A stretch of 64,000 nt of DNA, taken from NCBI RefSeq assembly GCF_905171765.1, contig NC_053397.1, positions 116,701,295-116,765,294 of the forward strand, in the 5' to 3' direction. Shown here in pieces: positions 11,901-21,145 of this stretch. This DNA comes from Bufo bufo (lineage: Eukaryota > Chordata > Amphibia > Anura > Bufonidae). The translations under genes and the position numbers were made by a program. A model generated the notes under the pieces. The model saw only the letters and a program-made list of their open reading frames with translations, was not told the DNA's origin and did not search any database. Each line of letters starts with the position of its first letter. Within the stretch, counting starts at the first letter, position 1.

Positions 11901-12161
11901 GTGGAACAGTACCTGTGCACACCCCTCCACGTACTGACTGATGGTTCGGCCCCATTCAACTTCTGGGTCTCAAAATTGTCCACGTGGCCAGAGCTAGCCT
12001 TTTATGCCTTGGAGGTGCTGGCCTGCCCGGCGGCCAGCGTTTTGTCTGAACGTGTATTCAGCACGGCAGGGGGCGTCATTATAGACAAACGCAGCCGCCT
12101 GTCTACAGCCAATGTGGACAAGCTGACGTTCATAAAAATGAACCAGGCATGGATCCCATAG
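8967..12161 (+). CDS. hAT-family transposase, intact 1064-codon frame
   Basis: This is the enzyme that would excise and insert hAT-1. It starts at the first ATG after the leader (8967) and runs unbroken to TAG at 12159-12161. Visible parts are an Arg-Gly-rich N-terminus (about 7-35), an Ala/Ser-rich low-complexity stretch (about 275-305), the first catalytic Asp in TTDTW (D434), the second in VVCDNE (D561), the CLAHVLNL helix, PTRWNST (W645) and Glu/Asp-rich tracts (about 730-800). A C-terminal hATC dimerisation domain (about 860-1062) carries the catalytic Glu of VLSERVFSTAG (E1028). All three DDE residues are therefore present. I see no BED zinc finger (no suitable Cys/His pattern before residue 330), unlike hAT-2. 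It is longer than typical hAT transposases (about 600-800 aa), mostly because of low-complexity inserts. It may be functional or recently active; expression cannot be judged. Confidence 0.93.
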   Translation: MRKTSSKGRGRGRGHGRSGLSGPSGAGRGRGRSATATRPSVPTTSGPSSRQNLQPYLVGPNAVLRMVRPEQVQALVNWVADSASSTFTLSPTQSSAESAQMAHENQAHQSVTSPPCISGKLSEPQVMQQSLMLFEDSAGRVSQGHPPSPSPAVEEIECTNAQPLMFPDDEDMGIPPQHVSDDDETQVPTAASFCSVQTEQEVRDQDWVEDYAGDDEVLDPTWNEGRATDFHSSEEEAVVRPSQQRSKRGSSGQNQNTRRQLQWSKHLQKKEVTQAPPATSAAAAAASASSAAAAASASSSASGGMLALASQQTWDVPPTPPPSSPSISTMSHGSVQLSISQTFERKRKFPPSHPRSLALNASISKLLAYEMLSFRLVDTDSFKQLMSLAVPQYVVPSRHYFSKRAVPSLHNQVSDKIKCALRNAICGKVHLTTDTWTSKHGQGRYVSLTAHWVNVVAAGPQAESCLAHVLPPPRIAGQHSLPPVSSSSASSSSSSTCSSSQPHTFTTNFSTARGKRQQAVLKLICLGDRPHTAQELWRGIEQQTDEWLLPVSLKPGLVVCDNERNLVAAMGLAGLTHIPCLAHVLNLVVQKFIHNYPDMSKLLHKVRAVCSRFRRSHPAAARLSALQRNFGLPTHRLICDMPTRWNSTLHMLDRLCEQQQAIVEFQLQHARVSRTADQPHFTTNDWASMRDLCAMLRCFEYSTNMVSGDDAVISVTIPLLCLLEKTLRAMMEEEVAQEEEEEEGSFLALSGQSLRSDSEGGFLQQQRPGTNVARQGPLLEDEEDEDEEEVEVEEDEDEAGSQRAGTQRSSGPSLVRGWGETQDDDNTPPTEDSLSLPLGSLAHMSDYMLQCLRNDSRVAHILTCAEYWVATLLDPRYKDNVPTLLPTLERDRKMREYKRTLVDALLRAFPNVTGEPVEAQGEGRGGARVCQRSCVTASSSEGRVSMAEMWKSFVTTPQLTAPPPDTERVSRRQHFNNMVEQYLCTPLHVLTDGSAPFNFWVSKLSTWPELAFYALEVLACPAASVLSERVFSTAGGVIIDKRSRLSTANVDKLTFIKMNQAWIP

Positions 12162-12344
12162 GACCTGTCCATCCCTTGTGCAGATTAGACATTAACTACC
12201 TCCCCTTAACAATATATTATTGTACTCCAGGGCACTTCCTCATTCAATCCTATTTTTATTTTCATTTTACCATTATATTGCGGGGCAACCCAAAGTTGAA
12301 TGAACCTCTCCTCTGTCTGGGTGCCGGGGCCTGTTCCAGTGGTG

Positions 12345-13262
12345 GGTGAGGTGAAGCCTGATTCTCTGCTATGACATGAAGCCAGATTCTCTGTTACGGG
12401 ACCTCTCTCCTCTGCCTGGGTGCCTGGGCCTAAATATGTGACAGTGGCCTGTTCCAGTGGTGGGTGACGTGAAGCCTGATTCTCTGCTATGACATGAAGC
12501 CAGATTCTCTGTTACGGGACCTCTCTCCTCTGCCTGGGTGCCTGGGCCTAAATATGTGACAGTGGCCTGTTCCAGTGGTGGGTGACGTGAAGCCTGATTC
12601 TCTGCTATGACATGAAGACTGATTCTTTGCTGACATGAAGCCAGATTCTCTGTTACGGGACCTCTCTCCTCTGCCTGGGTGCCTAGGCCTAAATATGTGA
12701 CAGTGGCCTGTTCCAGTGGTGGGTGACGTGAAGCCTGATTCTCTGCTATGACATGAAGACTGATTCTCTGCTGACATGAAGCCAGATTTTCTGTTACGGG
12801 ACCTCTCTCCTCTGTCTGGGTGCCTGGGCCTAAATATGTGACAGTGGCCTGTTCCAGTGGTGGGTGACGTGAAGCCTGATTCTCTGCTATGACATGAAGA
12901 CTGATTCTCTGCTGACATGAAGCCAGATTCTCTGTTACGGGACCTCTCTCCTCTGCCTGGGTCTAAATATGTGACAGTGGCCTGTTCCAGTGGTGGGTGA
13001 CGTGAAGCCTGATTCTCTGCTATGACATGAATACTGATTCTCTGCTGACATGAAGCCAGATTCTCTGTTACGGGACCTCTCTCCTCTGCCTGGGTGCCTG
13101 GGCCTAAATATGTGACAGTGGCCTGTTCCAGTGGTGGGTGACGTGAAGCCTGATTCTCTGCTATGACATGAAGACTGATTCTGTGCTGACATGAAGCCAG
13201 ATTCTCTGCTATGGCATGAAGAGACTGATTCTCTGCTGACGTGAAGCCAGATTCTCTGCTAT
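12345..13262 (+). repeat. Tandem repeat in the hAT-1 3' region (about 118-145 bp units)
   Basis: About seven degenerate copies of a unit containing GTGACGTGAAGCCTGATTCT, TGACATGAAG and GGGACCTCTCTCCTCTG motifs. Starts are near 12348, 12466, 12586, 12724, 12863, 13005 and 13137. The minus-strand ORFs here (143 and 85 codons) are simply the repeat read through and are not genes. Copy number probably varies between hAT-1 copies. Confidence 0.85.
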
Positions 13263-13424
13263 GGGACCTCTGTCCAATTGATATTGGTTAATTTATATAT
13301 TTTTTTATTTTATTTTAATTCATTTCCCTATCCACATTTGTTTGCAGGGGATTTACCTACATGTTGCTGCCTTTTGCAGCCCTCTAGCTCTTTCCTGGGC
13401 TGTTTTACAGCCTTTTTAGTGCCG

Positions 13425-13560
13425 AAAAGTTCGGGTCCCCATTGACTTCAATGGGGTTCGGGACGAAGTTCGGGTCGGGTTCGGATCCCGAACCCGAACA
13501 TTTCCGGGAAGTTCGGCCGAACTTCTCGAACCCGAACATCCAGGTGTTCACTCAACTCTA
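13425..13560 (+). repeat. hAT-1 3' terminal and subterminal region
   Basis: A cluster of GTTCGGG and CCGAAC motifs in both orientations (about eight copies within 130 bp) ends in CTCAACTCTA. Read inward from the end it begins TAGAGTTGAGTGAACACC. Clustered short subterminal motifs are typical binding sites for hAT transposases. hAT-2 ends use the related TAGAGATGTC start and GTTCGC motifs. Confidence 0.8.
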
Positions 13561-14115
13561 GTAATATACACATATTTGAAACGGTATCACAATATATATA
13601 TACTTATAAGAAACTACCTCCACCAGCCAGTGTTCATAAAAAGAAGCAGTAGCTCTATATTTAATCTTCATTTTATGTGGAAAAGTATAATAAAGATATC
13701 TGTACATTTTAACTCAAAATCCAGATGGTGAGTGCCTGTTTTTCTTTTTCCTTTGTTTACTAAATGATGCCAACATAAAGTAGACATTTGCGGAATGTCA
13801 AGTAATAACTATTTTTTGAGGTATCACTATCTATCTTAAAAGCAAAAAAATACAAATTTAGAAAATTGTTATGTGAAAATTATTTTTTTGGAGACTCAAC
13901 TCCGAATCAACTCCGTATCAGCAATGTCAAATCCATATAACTACTGACTGGCAAATGCTTATGTATTTTTGGCGTAGCAACAGTGTTTTAACATCAAGAT
14001 CTGGGAAGTCCTTGATCCATTTCTTGGGACACGTTTCCACTGTGTCCCAAGATATTAGTGGCCTAAGGAAACAGTACATATTACTAGTGGAGGAGATCTG
14101 AGTTCTGGATTGTTA
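13561..14115. other. AT-rich stretch without a recognisable gene
   Basis: This lies between the hAT-1 3' end and the first legible L1-A ORF2 sequence. It is AT-rich with no long frame. It may be the 3' region of L1-A or unrelated repeat DNA. A short minus-strand patch around 13980-14090 could be coding-derived but is not assignable. Confidence 0.4.
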
Positions 14116-14929
14116 ATAAACATATTCTTACATGCCCTTCAAGAATCCACAGGAATATTATTCAACCAACATTGAACTACCAGTAGAAAAATCTATTGAT
14201 TATGGGTGAATGCAGGATACTTCTGAGAGGCATCCGCAAAAAAGAGAAGACTGAATAATTGGGGTCCAACATATCAAGGACCCAGACACATCCCTGTGAT
14301 GCTAAAGCACGGTATATCATTGGTGGCCTGCCCCCCAGAAACCCAGGATGACCCACAAAGAGCTGGAGAAAGTGTGGGTGCTGTCTAATTTACAAAACCT
14401 CCTCACTGTACGCCATGCTTGAACAGTGTTCCACAATACTGGAAAATCCTTTATGTTAGTTGGCAAAGTATCTATCGAGAGGTGAAGTAGAGTTAAAGGG
14501 GAGATGTGAGGGAAGAATTGTTTTTATATTTCCACACTGGCAAAATGGGATTGGCCACACATCCAATCAAGAATTTATGTAAAGTTAGCGGCTAGATGAT
14601 ACAATGAAATATCAAGGAAGTTTAATCCTCCTAGTACCAGGGGCTGTTGCAATTTAAATAGACTAATATGACTTCTCCATGCAGCACCCCATATAAAATG
14701 CCTAAAGGTTTTCTGAAGGAGCTAAACTTTCGAGGTATGGAGCAAAAGGTTAAGCCTTTGGAGTAAATATAATAGTTTAGGGAAAGCTACAATTTTAATG
14801 TGATGACACCGGACAGAAAAACACAAAGTAAAACTTTTCCAGGTTTGTACTAGAGAAACAATAGAGGAAATGAAGGGACAATAATTTACAGGCATCCCTG
14901 TCTCGTGGCTCTGCCCATGAGAAACTAAG
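14116..14929 (-). pseudogene. L1-A ORF2, late reverse transcriptase and C-terminal part
   Basis: On the minus strand, the end of this fragment (14929 downward) encodes the TRQGC motif that follows the RT fingers. Then comes a patch with IKIVAFPKLLYLLQ (about 14800-14758), the conserved LINE segment after the RT palm. The catalytic FADD region between them has been deleted. Further left (to about 14.1 kb) only scattered similarity remains. Frames are broken by stops. The segment abuts the 14-bp duplication made by the Penelope-like insertion. Confidence 0.65.
14916..14929. repeat. Left copy of 14-bp target-site duplication of the Penelope-like element
   Basis: CATGAGAAACTAAG occurs here and again at 24971-24984. 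It belongs to the RT frame of L1-A, which resumes exactly when one copy is removed. Confidence 0.85.
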
Positions 14930-15030
14930 TGATAAAAACAGGAAAATTCAGACCATCCTTGTTGGCGCTGGTGCAGAAAAAAGCTCAATACTCAAATGTT
15001 ACCAATAAAGGTAATATTTTATTCAAAAAT

Positions 15031-15070
15031 TCTACACGTTTCAGGGGCACACAGCCCCCTTTTTTAGGAC
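15031..15070 (-). ncRNA. Degenerate hammerhead-ribozyme-like motif of the Penelope-like element
   Basis: Read on the minus strand, a G/C stem-loop (GGGGGCTGTGTGCCCC) is followed by TGAAACG and preceded by CTAAAAA. Penelope-like elements carry hammerhead ribozymes whose core is CUGANGA, stem II, GAAA. Here stem II and GAAA are present, while the first box has two G-to-A changes, which would abolish cleavage. The identification rests on the pattern and on the known association with this element class. Confidence 0.5.
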
Positions 15071-15162
15071 AAAAAAATTATACATTCGAACATACTTTTT
15101 CCTTAGTTTTATGCACTCAGTTTGAGCGCAATCTGTGTGGGTCACATGGGTGGGAAGGGGGG

Positions 15163-15366
15163 CGTGAAGGCTTGAGCGGTTGCTAGGATACAGTAACTCC
15201 CCTCAAGTTGAAACAGCCAATTGCTACATATTGTGGGCGGTGTTGATGCCCTATGCCGCTCCTCCCGGTGACGTGTTGTAGGCGGTGCTCTCTCATTAGT
15301 CGGGCCTCCAGATGACATCAGTAGGGCGGTCCCAAGATGACATATTGTGGGCGGTGCTCTTTCTCA
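15163..15366 (+). repeat. Penelope terminal repeat, left copy (inverse copy at 24500-24740)
   Basis: The block from GGCTTGAGCGGTTGCTAGG to GTGGGCGGTGCTCTTTCT recurs on the opposite strand at about 24740-24500 with few differences. Penelope-like elements are known for terminal repeats that may be direct or inverted. The sequences outside the shared block differ between the two ends. The left end carries the hammerhead-like motif; the right end does not. Confidence 0.8.
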
Positions 15367-16609
15367 GTAATTCCGAATATTATCGGGTAATACCAGAGAA
15401 CCCGTTTCCATATATAATTAAGAGGCTAAAAAACCTAATAAAATATGCCTATGAAAAACACTACATAAATAAAAAAGAGAAAAATTTCCTGATACCAAAA
15501 GCTCCATCCAACCCGTATTTCTACCACCTACCAAAAATACATAAAAACACAAATAAACCCCCAGGAAGGCCCATTGTGTCAAATACAAATTCAGCTACAA
15601 GCAATTTATCACATTACCTTGATCTATTTCTCCAACCATATGTCCAAACATTACCAAGCTACCTACATGACTCCAGACAACTAATTCAGGAAATTGATAA
15701 GATAACATGGAAAGATACATATGCATTACTGACCATGGATGTGACGGCCTTGTATTCAAACATCCAACACAGTTTAGGCATCAAATGCATAGAAACCACA
15801 CTACAGAATGACACTACTCTAAAACCACCTCAAATCCAATTCCTAGTGGATAGCCTACGCTTTGTCCTTGAGAATAATTTTTTAAATTTACAATGGCACC
15901 ACGTACCGCGATGGGTACGAAAGTTTCACCGGCCTATGCAAATACCTTTATGGGCCACTTCGAAAATGCGCATATCTATAGGAACACATATGCATACAAA
16001 CATATTGTCTACTACAAGAGATATATAGACGATATCTTAATTATTTGGGATGGGGATGAGCATTCAGCATTAAAATTCTGTGAGGAGCTTAATAAGACAA
16101 ACTGGGGGATCACTTTCACCCCTAATTACAACAAAACCCAAATAGACTTTTTAGATATCTCCATCACCACCAAAAACAATACCCTCGTAACCAAAACATA
16201 TTTCAAACAGGTAGACACTAATAGTTATATACATTATAAAAGTTTTCACCATAAAAAATGGCTTCAAAATATTCCATACAGTCAATATAAACGTATAAGG
16301 CGGAACTGCACAGAGGACATAGACTTTATGGAACAAGCAAAAATTATACAAAAAAGTTTCACTGACAAAGGTTATCCAAAGGGACTAATAAGAAATGCAT
16401 ACCAAAAGATCAAAAAAACAACACAAAGAGAATGCCTAACAATCAGAACCAAAGAAGAAAAGACAGTAACAGAAAAATACCAAAGACATCTAAGCTTAAT
16501 CACACAATACAATACCTCAAATAAAGCTATACGCGCTATTTTGGCAAAACATTGGCACATTCTAAGACGTGACCCCTACCTTGAAAATACCTGCCAGGGA
16601 AACCCATGA
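15366..16609 (+). pseudogene. Penelope-like reverse transcriptase (broken)
   Basis: The product would copy element RNA at the insertion site. The first part (frame ending 16028) shows FYHLPKIHKN, GRPIVS and a TMDVTALYSNI segment with the first catalytic Asp. The second part, in a different frame from about 15893, shows GTKVSPAYANTFMG and the catalytic YIDD at 16022-16033, then FTPNYN and IDFLDI. A frameshift with a small deletion near 15880-15900 separates the two. A TGA at 16607-16609 ends the second part. The order and motifs are those of Penelope-like RTs, which resemble telomerase RTs more than LINE enzymes. There is no intact version in this window. Confidence 0.85.
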
Positions 16610-16611
16610 TT

Positions 16612-17106
16612 ATATATAGAAGAGCACCAACAATAAGAAACACCTTAGCTCCCAGCAAGCTGAAGAAGAGCACAAAAACCCCCAAAGAAACTACAAAAGA
16701 GCCAGCGGGCAGTTTTTAATGTAAGGCACAGCGCTGCCTCTGTTGCAATATGATTGCACACAACAGAAAGACGTTTAGTTCAACAAAAAACGGTGCCACG
16801 TTTACCATAAAACACCATCTAAACTGCAAAAGCAGCTACGTAATATATCTAATAGAGTGTGAATGCGGGCTCCAGTACGTAGGCCGCACGACACAAGAGT
16901 TACACTGTAGAGTCAATCAACACAGACACAATATACAGAAACTATACCCCAAACATAGCATTTCACGGCATTGTGCCACCATACCAGAAAAAAACAAACA
17001 TATACAAAAAATTAGCCTATCGATTACATACCAGACAATCCATATAATAGATTCAGTAGCCTCCAGAGAAGGAAGGTATACTGGATCTACCAATTGGATA
17101 CCCTGA
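16612..17106 (+). pseudogene. Penelope-like GIY-YIG endonuclease (broken)
   Basis: Downstream of the RT, a linker with RRAPTIRNTLAPSKLK (about 16620-16668) leads through a stop and a frame change into a GIY-YIG nuclease domain (16750-17106). Its two strands are YVIYLIEC and GLQYVGRTTQ, followed by the RVNQHRH helix carrying the catalytic Arg. Paired Cys residues precede the domain (CLCC, HLNCKS). The endonuclease normally nicks the target for primed reverse transcription. The frame differs from the RT frame (+1), so the fusion is broken. Confidence 0.8.
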
Positions 17107-17339
17107 CCCCCCACAGACTCAATGAGATGAGTGAGACCGTACTATTACCTATGCTACCGGAAACACTGAGTGTGGGTGAGATTGAACATAACACCCATAT
17201 AAGATATTCTCCTAATCTCTAAAATAATAGAAAACATCCGGTAAACGCGACAATAGCCAGGCATCTACATCAGGTGGACGATGCCTCCGGTGGATCTCTG
17301 TATCTCTAGATGTATCTGTAGATATGTAGATATATATAT
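17107..17339 (+). other. Penelope 3' untranslated region
   Basis: Non-coding sequence after the endonuclease, ending in TATATATAT at the point where the Ngaro element entered. It contains a short GTAGATATGTAGATATATA microsatellite-like run. Confidence 0.5.
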
Positions 17340-17448
17340 GTGGTTAAGGCTGCCGGGCAGCCTGTATTTGTGGGAAGGGCAGAGGCCACGCCCCCTCTGC
17401 CCTTATAACCTCGGCGGGAGTTACAGACGGGACGTGCAGCCAGTTACC
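17340..17448 (+). repeat. Ngaro A1 repeat
   Basis: 109 bp starting GTGGTTAAGG and ending CAGCCAGTTACC. It is identical by eye to A2 at 23722-23830. The first 10 bases and the B-repeat end (GACCACAA) together form the circle-junction-like sequence where B1 meets A2. Confidence 0.9.
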
Positions 17449-18653
17449 TGGATCGTCCGGTCTCGTCTGGTTCCTGCACGTCCCGCGCCTTCAATCCTCG
17501 TGTCGGGTAAGTATGGGTCGGCGTCTCCTCGTGTCAGGTAAGATACGTCCGTTGCCGGTTCCGGGTCGGAGTCTTACCTCGGTGCGGCATACTCAGTGCA
17601 CGGTGCAAGGCTCATCACCGGGGGTCTGCACATCCACGTGGGGGGTTGGGGGGTCGGAGCTCCGCTCACCTCCTTGTCCAGCCGGCCGGCACTGTCAGCC
17701 AGAGGCGTGTGTGTTTCCGGGGGGCGGCAGTTGGTGCCGGTTGCTAGGCACGCCGGCGGAGCCGCCCTGGTAACGCGTCTCTTTGGTTCTTAAAACCCGC
17801 CGGGGGCCATGGTGGATCGCAGTTGCGCTATAGGCCAGCGCGTGCTGTTCCTAGGCACGTGTGCTGGTTGCCATGGGAACAGGACAAACTGGTTAAGCCT
17901 GTGAGTTTAAGCATGGGTAATTACAGGCGGAAAATGCCGGTTTGGGATATAAGAAGTCACATTAAGTATGGCTGGAATATTGCCTTATATGGCTCCCCAC
18001 TCCTCAGACAATATCAGTCACGGGGTTCATTTATATGGACTGCGTATGCCTGCACACCACTTAACAGGCCTTTTAACCATGGCAGTGTCTTCAACCATGT
18101 GGCGGGCAGTGGGGAGCAATATATACATATATCTTCAGTGTCTGTGTGGTTTTTTTTATGGATCAACAGCTGCGTGTTGCGGGGACAAGCAATCATGAGG
18201 GGGAACTATTATGTCTAGGTTGGCTTGCATAGACAGTGGGCCCTAAACGTGTTTTCACTGTCTACGGACGTTTAGGAGGGTGTTGTTGTACACATTTCAC
18301 ATAGATCGCTATTTAAATTCCCTGGAGTGTCTTTGTATGATTACCCTAATCTAGGTATCGTCTACTTTCCTGCTCTGGAGCAGTGTGATGGTTTTTTTCT
18401 GTGCGGGTACAGCTGGGCCAATGTCTGTTTTATAAAAAAAAAAAAAAAAGGGGAAAATTTTATTTATTGTACATTTACATTTTCTGTCATGCATCATCAT
18501 ATTGCAGAGTTTTCGTCTGATCAAGTATCTGACGCACCATTCCGTTCCAAGGATTCCGTACGTGCAGTAGGTGGTATGTCCTGTTTTATGGTTATGTTAT
18601 GTGTCACCGGGGGTTGGCCACAGGCACTTTTTCACGTCCCGTATGTTTATCCG

Positions 18654-19420
18654 TGGCATGGGTTGAAACGTTCAGGCGCTATTCTGTCACCCTCCCCGGT
18701 GGCACAGGTTCTGCCTGGAACGTCCAGGTTGTCACTTGTCTGCTATGGTACGTCGGCTTGAAGCGTTCAGGCGTTGTGGCGTCCGCCACTCTGGTGGCAT
18801 GAAGTCCGGCCTGGAACTCCAGGTGGTCGCTTTGTTCATTGTGGTACGTCTGCTTGAAGCGTTCAGGCTTTGTGGCGTCCGCCGCGTCAGTGGCATGTAG
18901 TCTTGTCTAAAACTCCAGGTTGTCAGTTTCCTTATTGTGGTATGTCTGCCTGAAGCGTGCAGGCAATGTTACGTCCGCCACTTCGTGGCACGGTGTCCTG
19001 CCTGGATGTCCAGGGTGTGTTGTCATCTCATGTGGTACGTCCGCTTGAAGCATTTAAGCATTATATTGGTCACTCCTGTGACAGGTGGTCCTGCCTGGAA
19101 CGTCCAGGTTGCCATACTCGTCTCCTGTTGCACGTCTGCTTGAAACGTTCAGGCAAAGTATGTCTGCCACGCCGGTGGCACGGGGTCTTGCCTGGTTCGT
19201 CCAGGTTGTCATGTCATCTCCTGTTACACGTCTGCTTGAAACGTTCAGGCATAGTATGTCCGCCACCCCGGTGGCACGCGTTCCTACCTGGTACGTCCAG
19301 GTTGTCTTACTCGTTTTTGTTGCACGTCTGTCTGAAGCGTTCAGGCAATGTCGCGTCAGCCGCCCCGGCGGCATGGTGTCCTGTCTAAGTACGTCCAAGG
19401 GGTCGTTTTCACCAATCTGG
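18654..19420 (+). repeat. 96-bp tandem repeat in the Ngaro leader
   Basis: About eight degenerate copies with a regular spacing of 94-98 bp (unit marks near 18749, 18845, 18942, 19036, 19131, 19227 and 19322). Each copy contains CTTGAAGCGTTCAGGC, a GTCCGCCAC...GGTGGCA hairpin and CTGGAACGTCCAGG, itself a short palindrome. No coding function is evident; the ORFs across it are readings of the repeat. The rest of 17449-18653 is leader with no assignable gene. Confidence 0.85.
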
Positions 19421-19809
19421 CACACCTTTCGCCCATGGCAGCATGCATGACGCGGCAGCACGCCCAGGGGGGGGGGGGGCACGTCATCCTGGTAATTGGC
19501 CCTTCTGTCCTCATCTTGGTGGCCGTAAAACGTTTAGGCATGTTTCTCGTTCACCCTTAGGGGCAGGTTGTACGGCCTGACGCAACCAGGTGGGTTATTC
19601 CCAGTGCATTTAGGTTGTCATTCTTGTTCTTGTTTACACGGCAGCACGTTGGGGTCTCGTTGCCTTCGGTTTTCCCATTATCAAGCCTCCACCTCGGTCG
19701 GTGGCAAGGGCCTCCAGTACGGTATCGTTACCTTTTTTCATCGAATTCCGTTACCAGGTGAGTATCAATTCAGGCCCATCAGGCCGTCCATAAATCTAGG
19801 GGTAGTGTT

Positions 19810-19813
<4 letters not shown>

Positions 19814-19840
<27 letters not shown>
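19814..19840 (+). repeat. 27-base poly-A tract
   Basis: Homopolymer A run within the Ngaro leader; a second run of 16 occurs near 18428-18443. They may be sites of slippage or sequencing uncertainty. Confidence 0.7.
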
Positions 19841-19842
<2 letters not shown>

Positions 19843-19946
19843 GGAGGGGCCATCGGGATGTCCAAGACACGCCTGGGTCGGTACTAGTAACAAAGGTTTT
19901 GTCCTCAGGTGATATCCGGGGCGTAGAGTATTGCACCGTGGTCAAC

Positions 19947-21082
19947 ATGTCCCAGGCTTCAGACATCGACGATGCCTCGTCCATCTCCGGGTCCGTCGTT
20001 TCCGGTCTGGCTGGTCATGGATCCCTGAGGAATTGGACAATTCCGAAACTGGTGGCCGAGTTGAATAGAAGGGGCATCAGTCATCCGGCCTCAGCCAGGA
20101 AAGCCGAACTTTATAGGCTGCTGGTGACTAGCCCGGGTCCATCCAGCGAGCAGCTGGCAGTTCCTACTGTCCAGGCATCGCTGGCTCAGTTGAATGCCAC
20201 TATAGGGAGTCTGGCTGCCTCTGTAGCGGACATCCAGCACAGGGTCATAGAGCTGGAGTCCAGGGCCTCCACCTCGTCGCAGTCAGTGTCGCCCGTGACG
20301 GCGGTGTCAGGGCCAGTGGCATGTCCCCCAGGTATGTCAGCTACTCCGCCGGCCATTGTCCCAGCTCATTTTGTGGCGGAAAATATCAGGAGGGATATAC
20401 TGTCGGGCAAAGAGGTCAACCTGGCATCTATTCTTATAGCATCTCATGATGCTAGCGAGCACAGAACCATTGATTGCGGGGAGGTGTCAGTAGTGATGAA
20501 ATCCAAAGATGCCCGACTGAACCGCAAACTATGCATACCCGAGTTTGTGCTCGCGTTTAGTTTGTTCAGGGACGTCATCTGTTCGGCACAGCCCAATAGG
20601 AGGGAGGAGCTGGACGCCTACCTATATCAGGTCACCGATTTGGGCCACAAGTATGGGGGCTCGGCGTTCTACGACTACCATCGGTCCTTCGCGGCTAAAG
20701 CCGCAGCCTCCCTAGCACAGTTTCAATTCATAACCAATTGGGCTGTGCTAGACATGGAGCTTTCTGCAGGCACTTTGCGGGGCTCCGAGCCCCCACTTGT
20801 GGTTCATGCCAATCCATTTTTCATGATACGGTATGGTGCCCCAACGAGGCGGCCTCCCGTCCAGATAGAGCCCTTCCAGGTACATCGGGGGTCACCAGGG
20901 GTCCGGCCCTCATGGATAAGTTTGGTAGGCCGATTGTGTATCTGGGCAAAAGCCAGATATGTAATAATTATAACTTCGGTCACTGCATGTTCAGTGGGTG
21001 CAGGGCCCTCCACGTATGCACAGTCTGCTTTCGGGCACATCCAAGGTCCACCTGTCCAAAAAAGGCATCTAAACAGGCATGA
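19947..21082 (+). pseudogene. Ngaro gag-like protein (frameshifted)
   Basis: The frame starts at ATG 19947 (MSQASDIDD). Early on it has a SAP-like helix pair (LRNWTIPKLVAEL...RKAELYRLL, about residues 28-62), a feature of some DIRS/Ngaro Gag proteins. The middle is a helical capsid-like region. Around 20760 the sequence leaves its frame. The C-terminal part, with CGSCQSIFHD and a Cys-rich region (CNNYNFGHC...CRALHVCTVC, about 20960-21030), lies in the +1-shifted frame that ends at 21082. A single-base deletion in a T run would explain it. Gag would package the RNA; this copy cannot make the full protein. Confidence 0.75.
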
Positions 21083-21145
21083 CTAACCGACATCAACGTT
21101 GATCTCCTGGGGGCACTTCTAGAAGGGCATGGTGATCGTCAGTTT

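Larger units (their letters stand above)
1..13560 (+). mobile_element. hAT-1 DNA transposon, 5' end outside window, interrupted by an endogenous retrovirus
   Basis: A hAT-superfamily DNA transposon. It has a long leader, one long transposase frame (8967-12161), a 3' tandem-repeat region and a 3' end rich in GTTCGGG-type motifs that finishes CTCAACTCTA at 13560. The leader is split: the tandem leader sequence stops at 446 and resumes at 8325, with a retrovirus between. The 5' terminus is not in the window, so neither the 8-bp TSD nor the 5' TIR can be checked. The 8 bp after the 3' end (13561-13568, GTAATATA) would be the TSD. The long uninterrupted frame suggests a relatively young copy. Confidence 0.85.

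Noticed and set aside
9663..11983. Several minus-strand ORFs opposite the hAT-1 transposase
   Set aside because: Low-complexity shadows of Ala/Ser- and Glu-rich coding sequence; no motifs.
12487..13192. Minus-strand repetitive ORFs of 143 and 85 codons with a 47-residue repeat
   Set aside because: They are direct readings of the hAT-1 3' tandem repeat and end where the array ends; no start context or family resemblance.
18823..19482. ORFs in several frames across 18.8-19.5 kb of the Ngaro leader
   Set aside because: They follow the 96-bp tandem array, which is open in more than one frame by chance.
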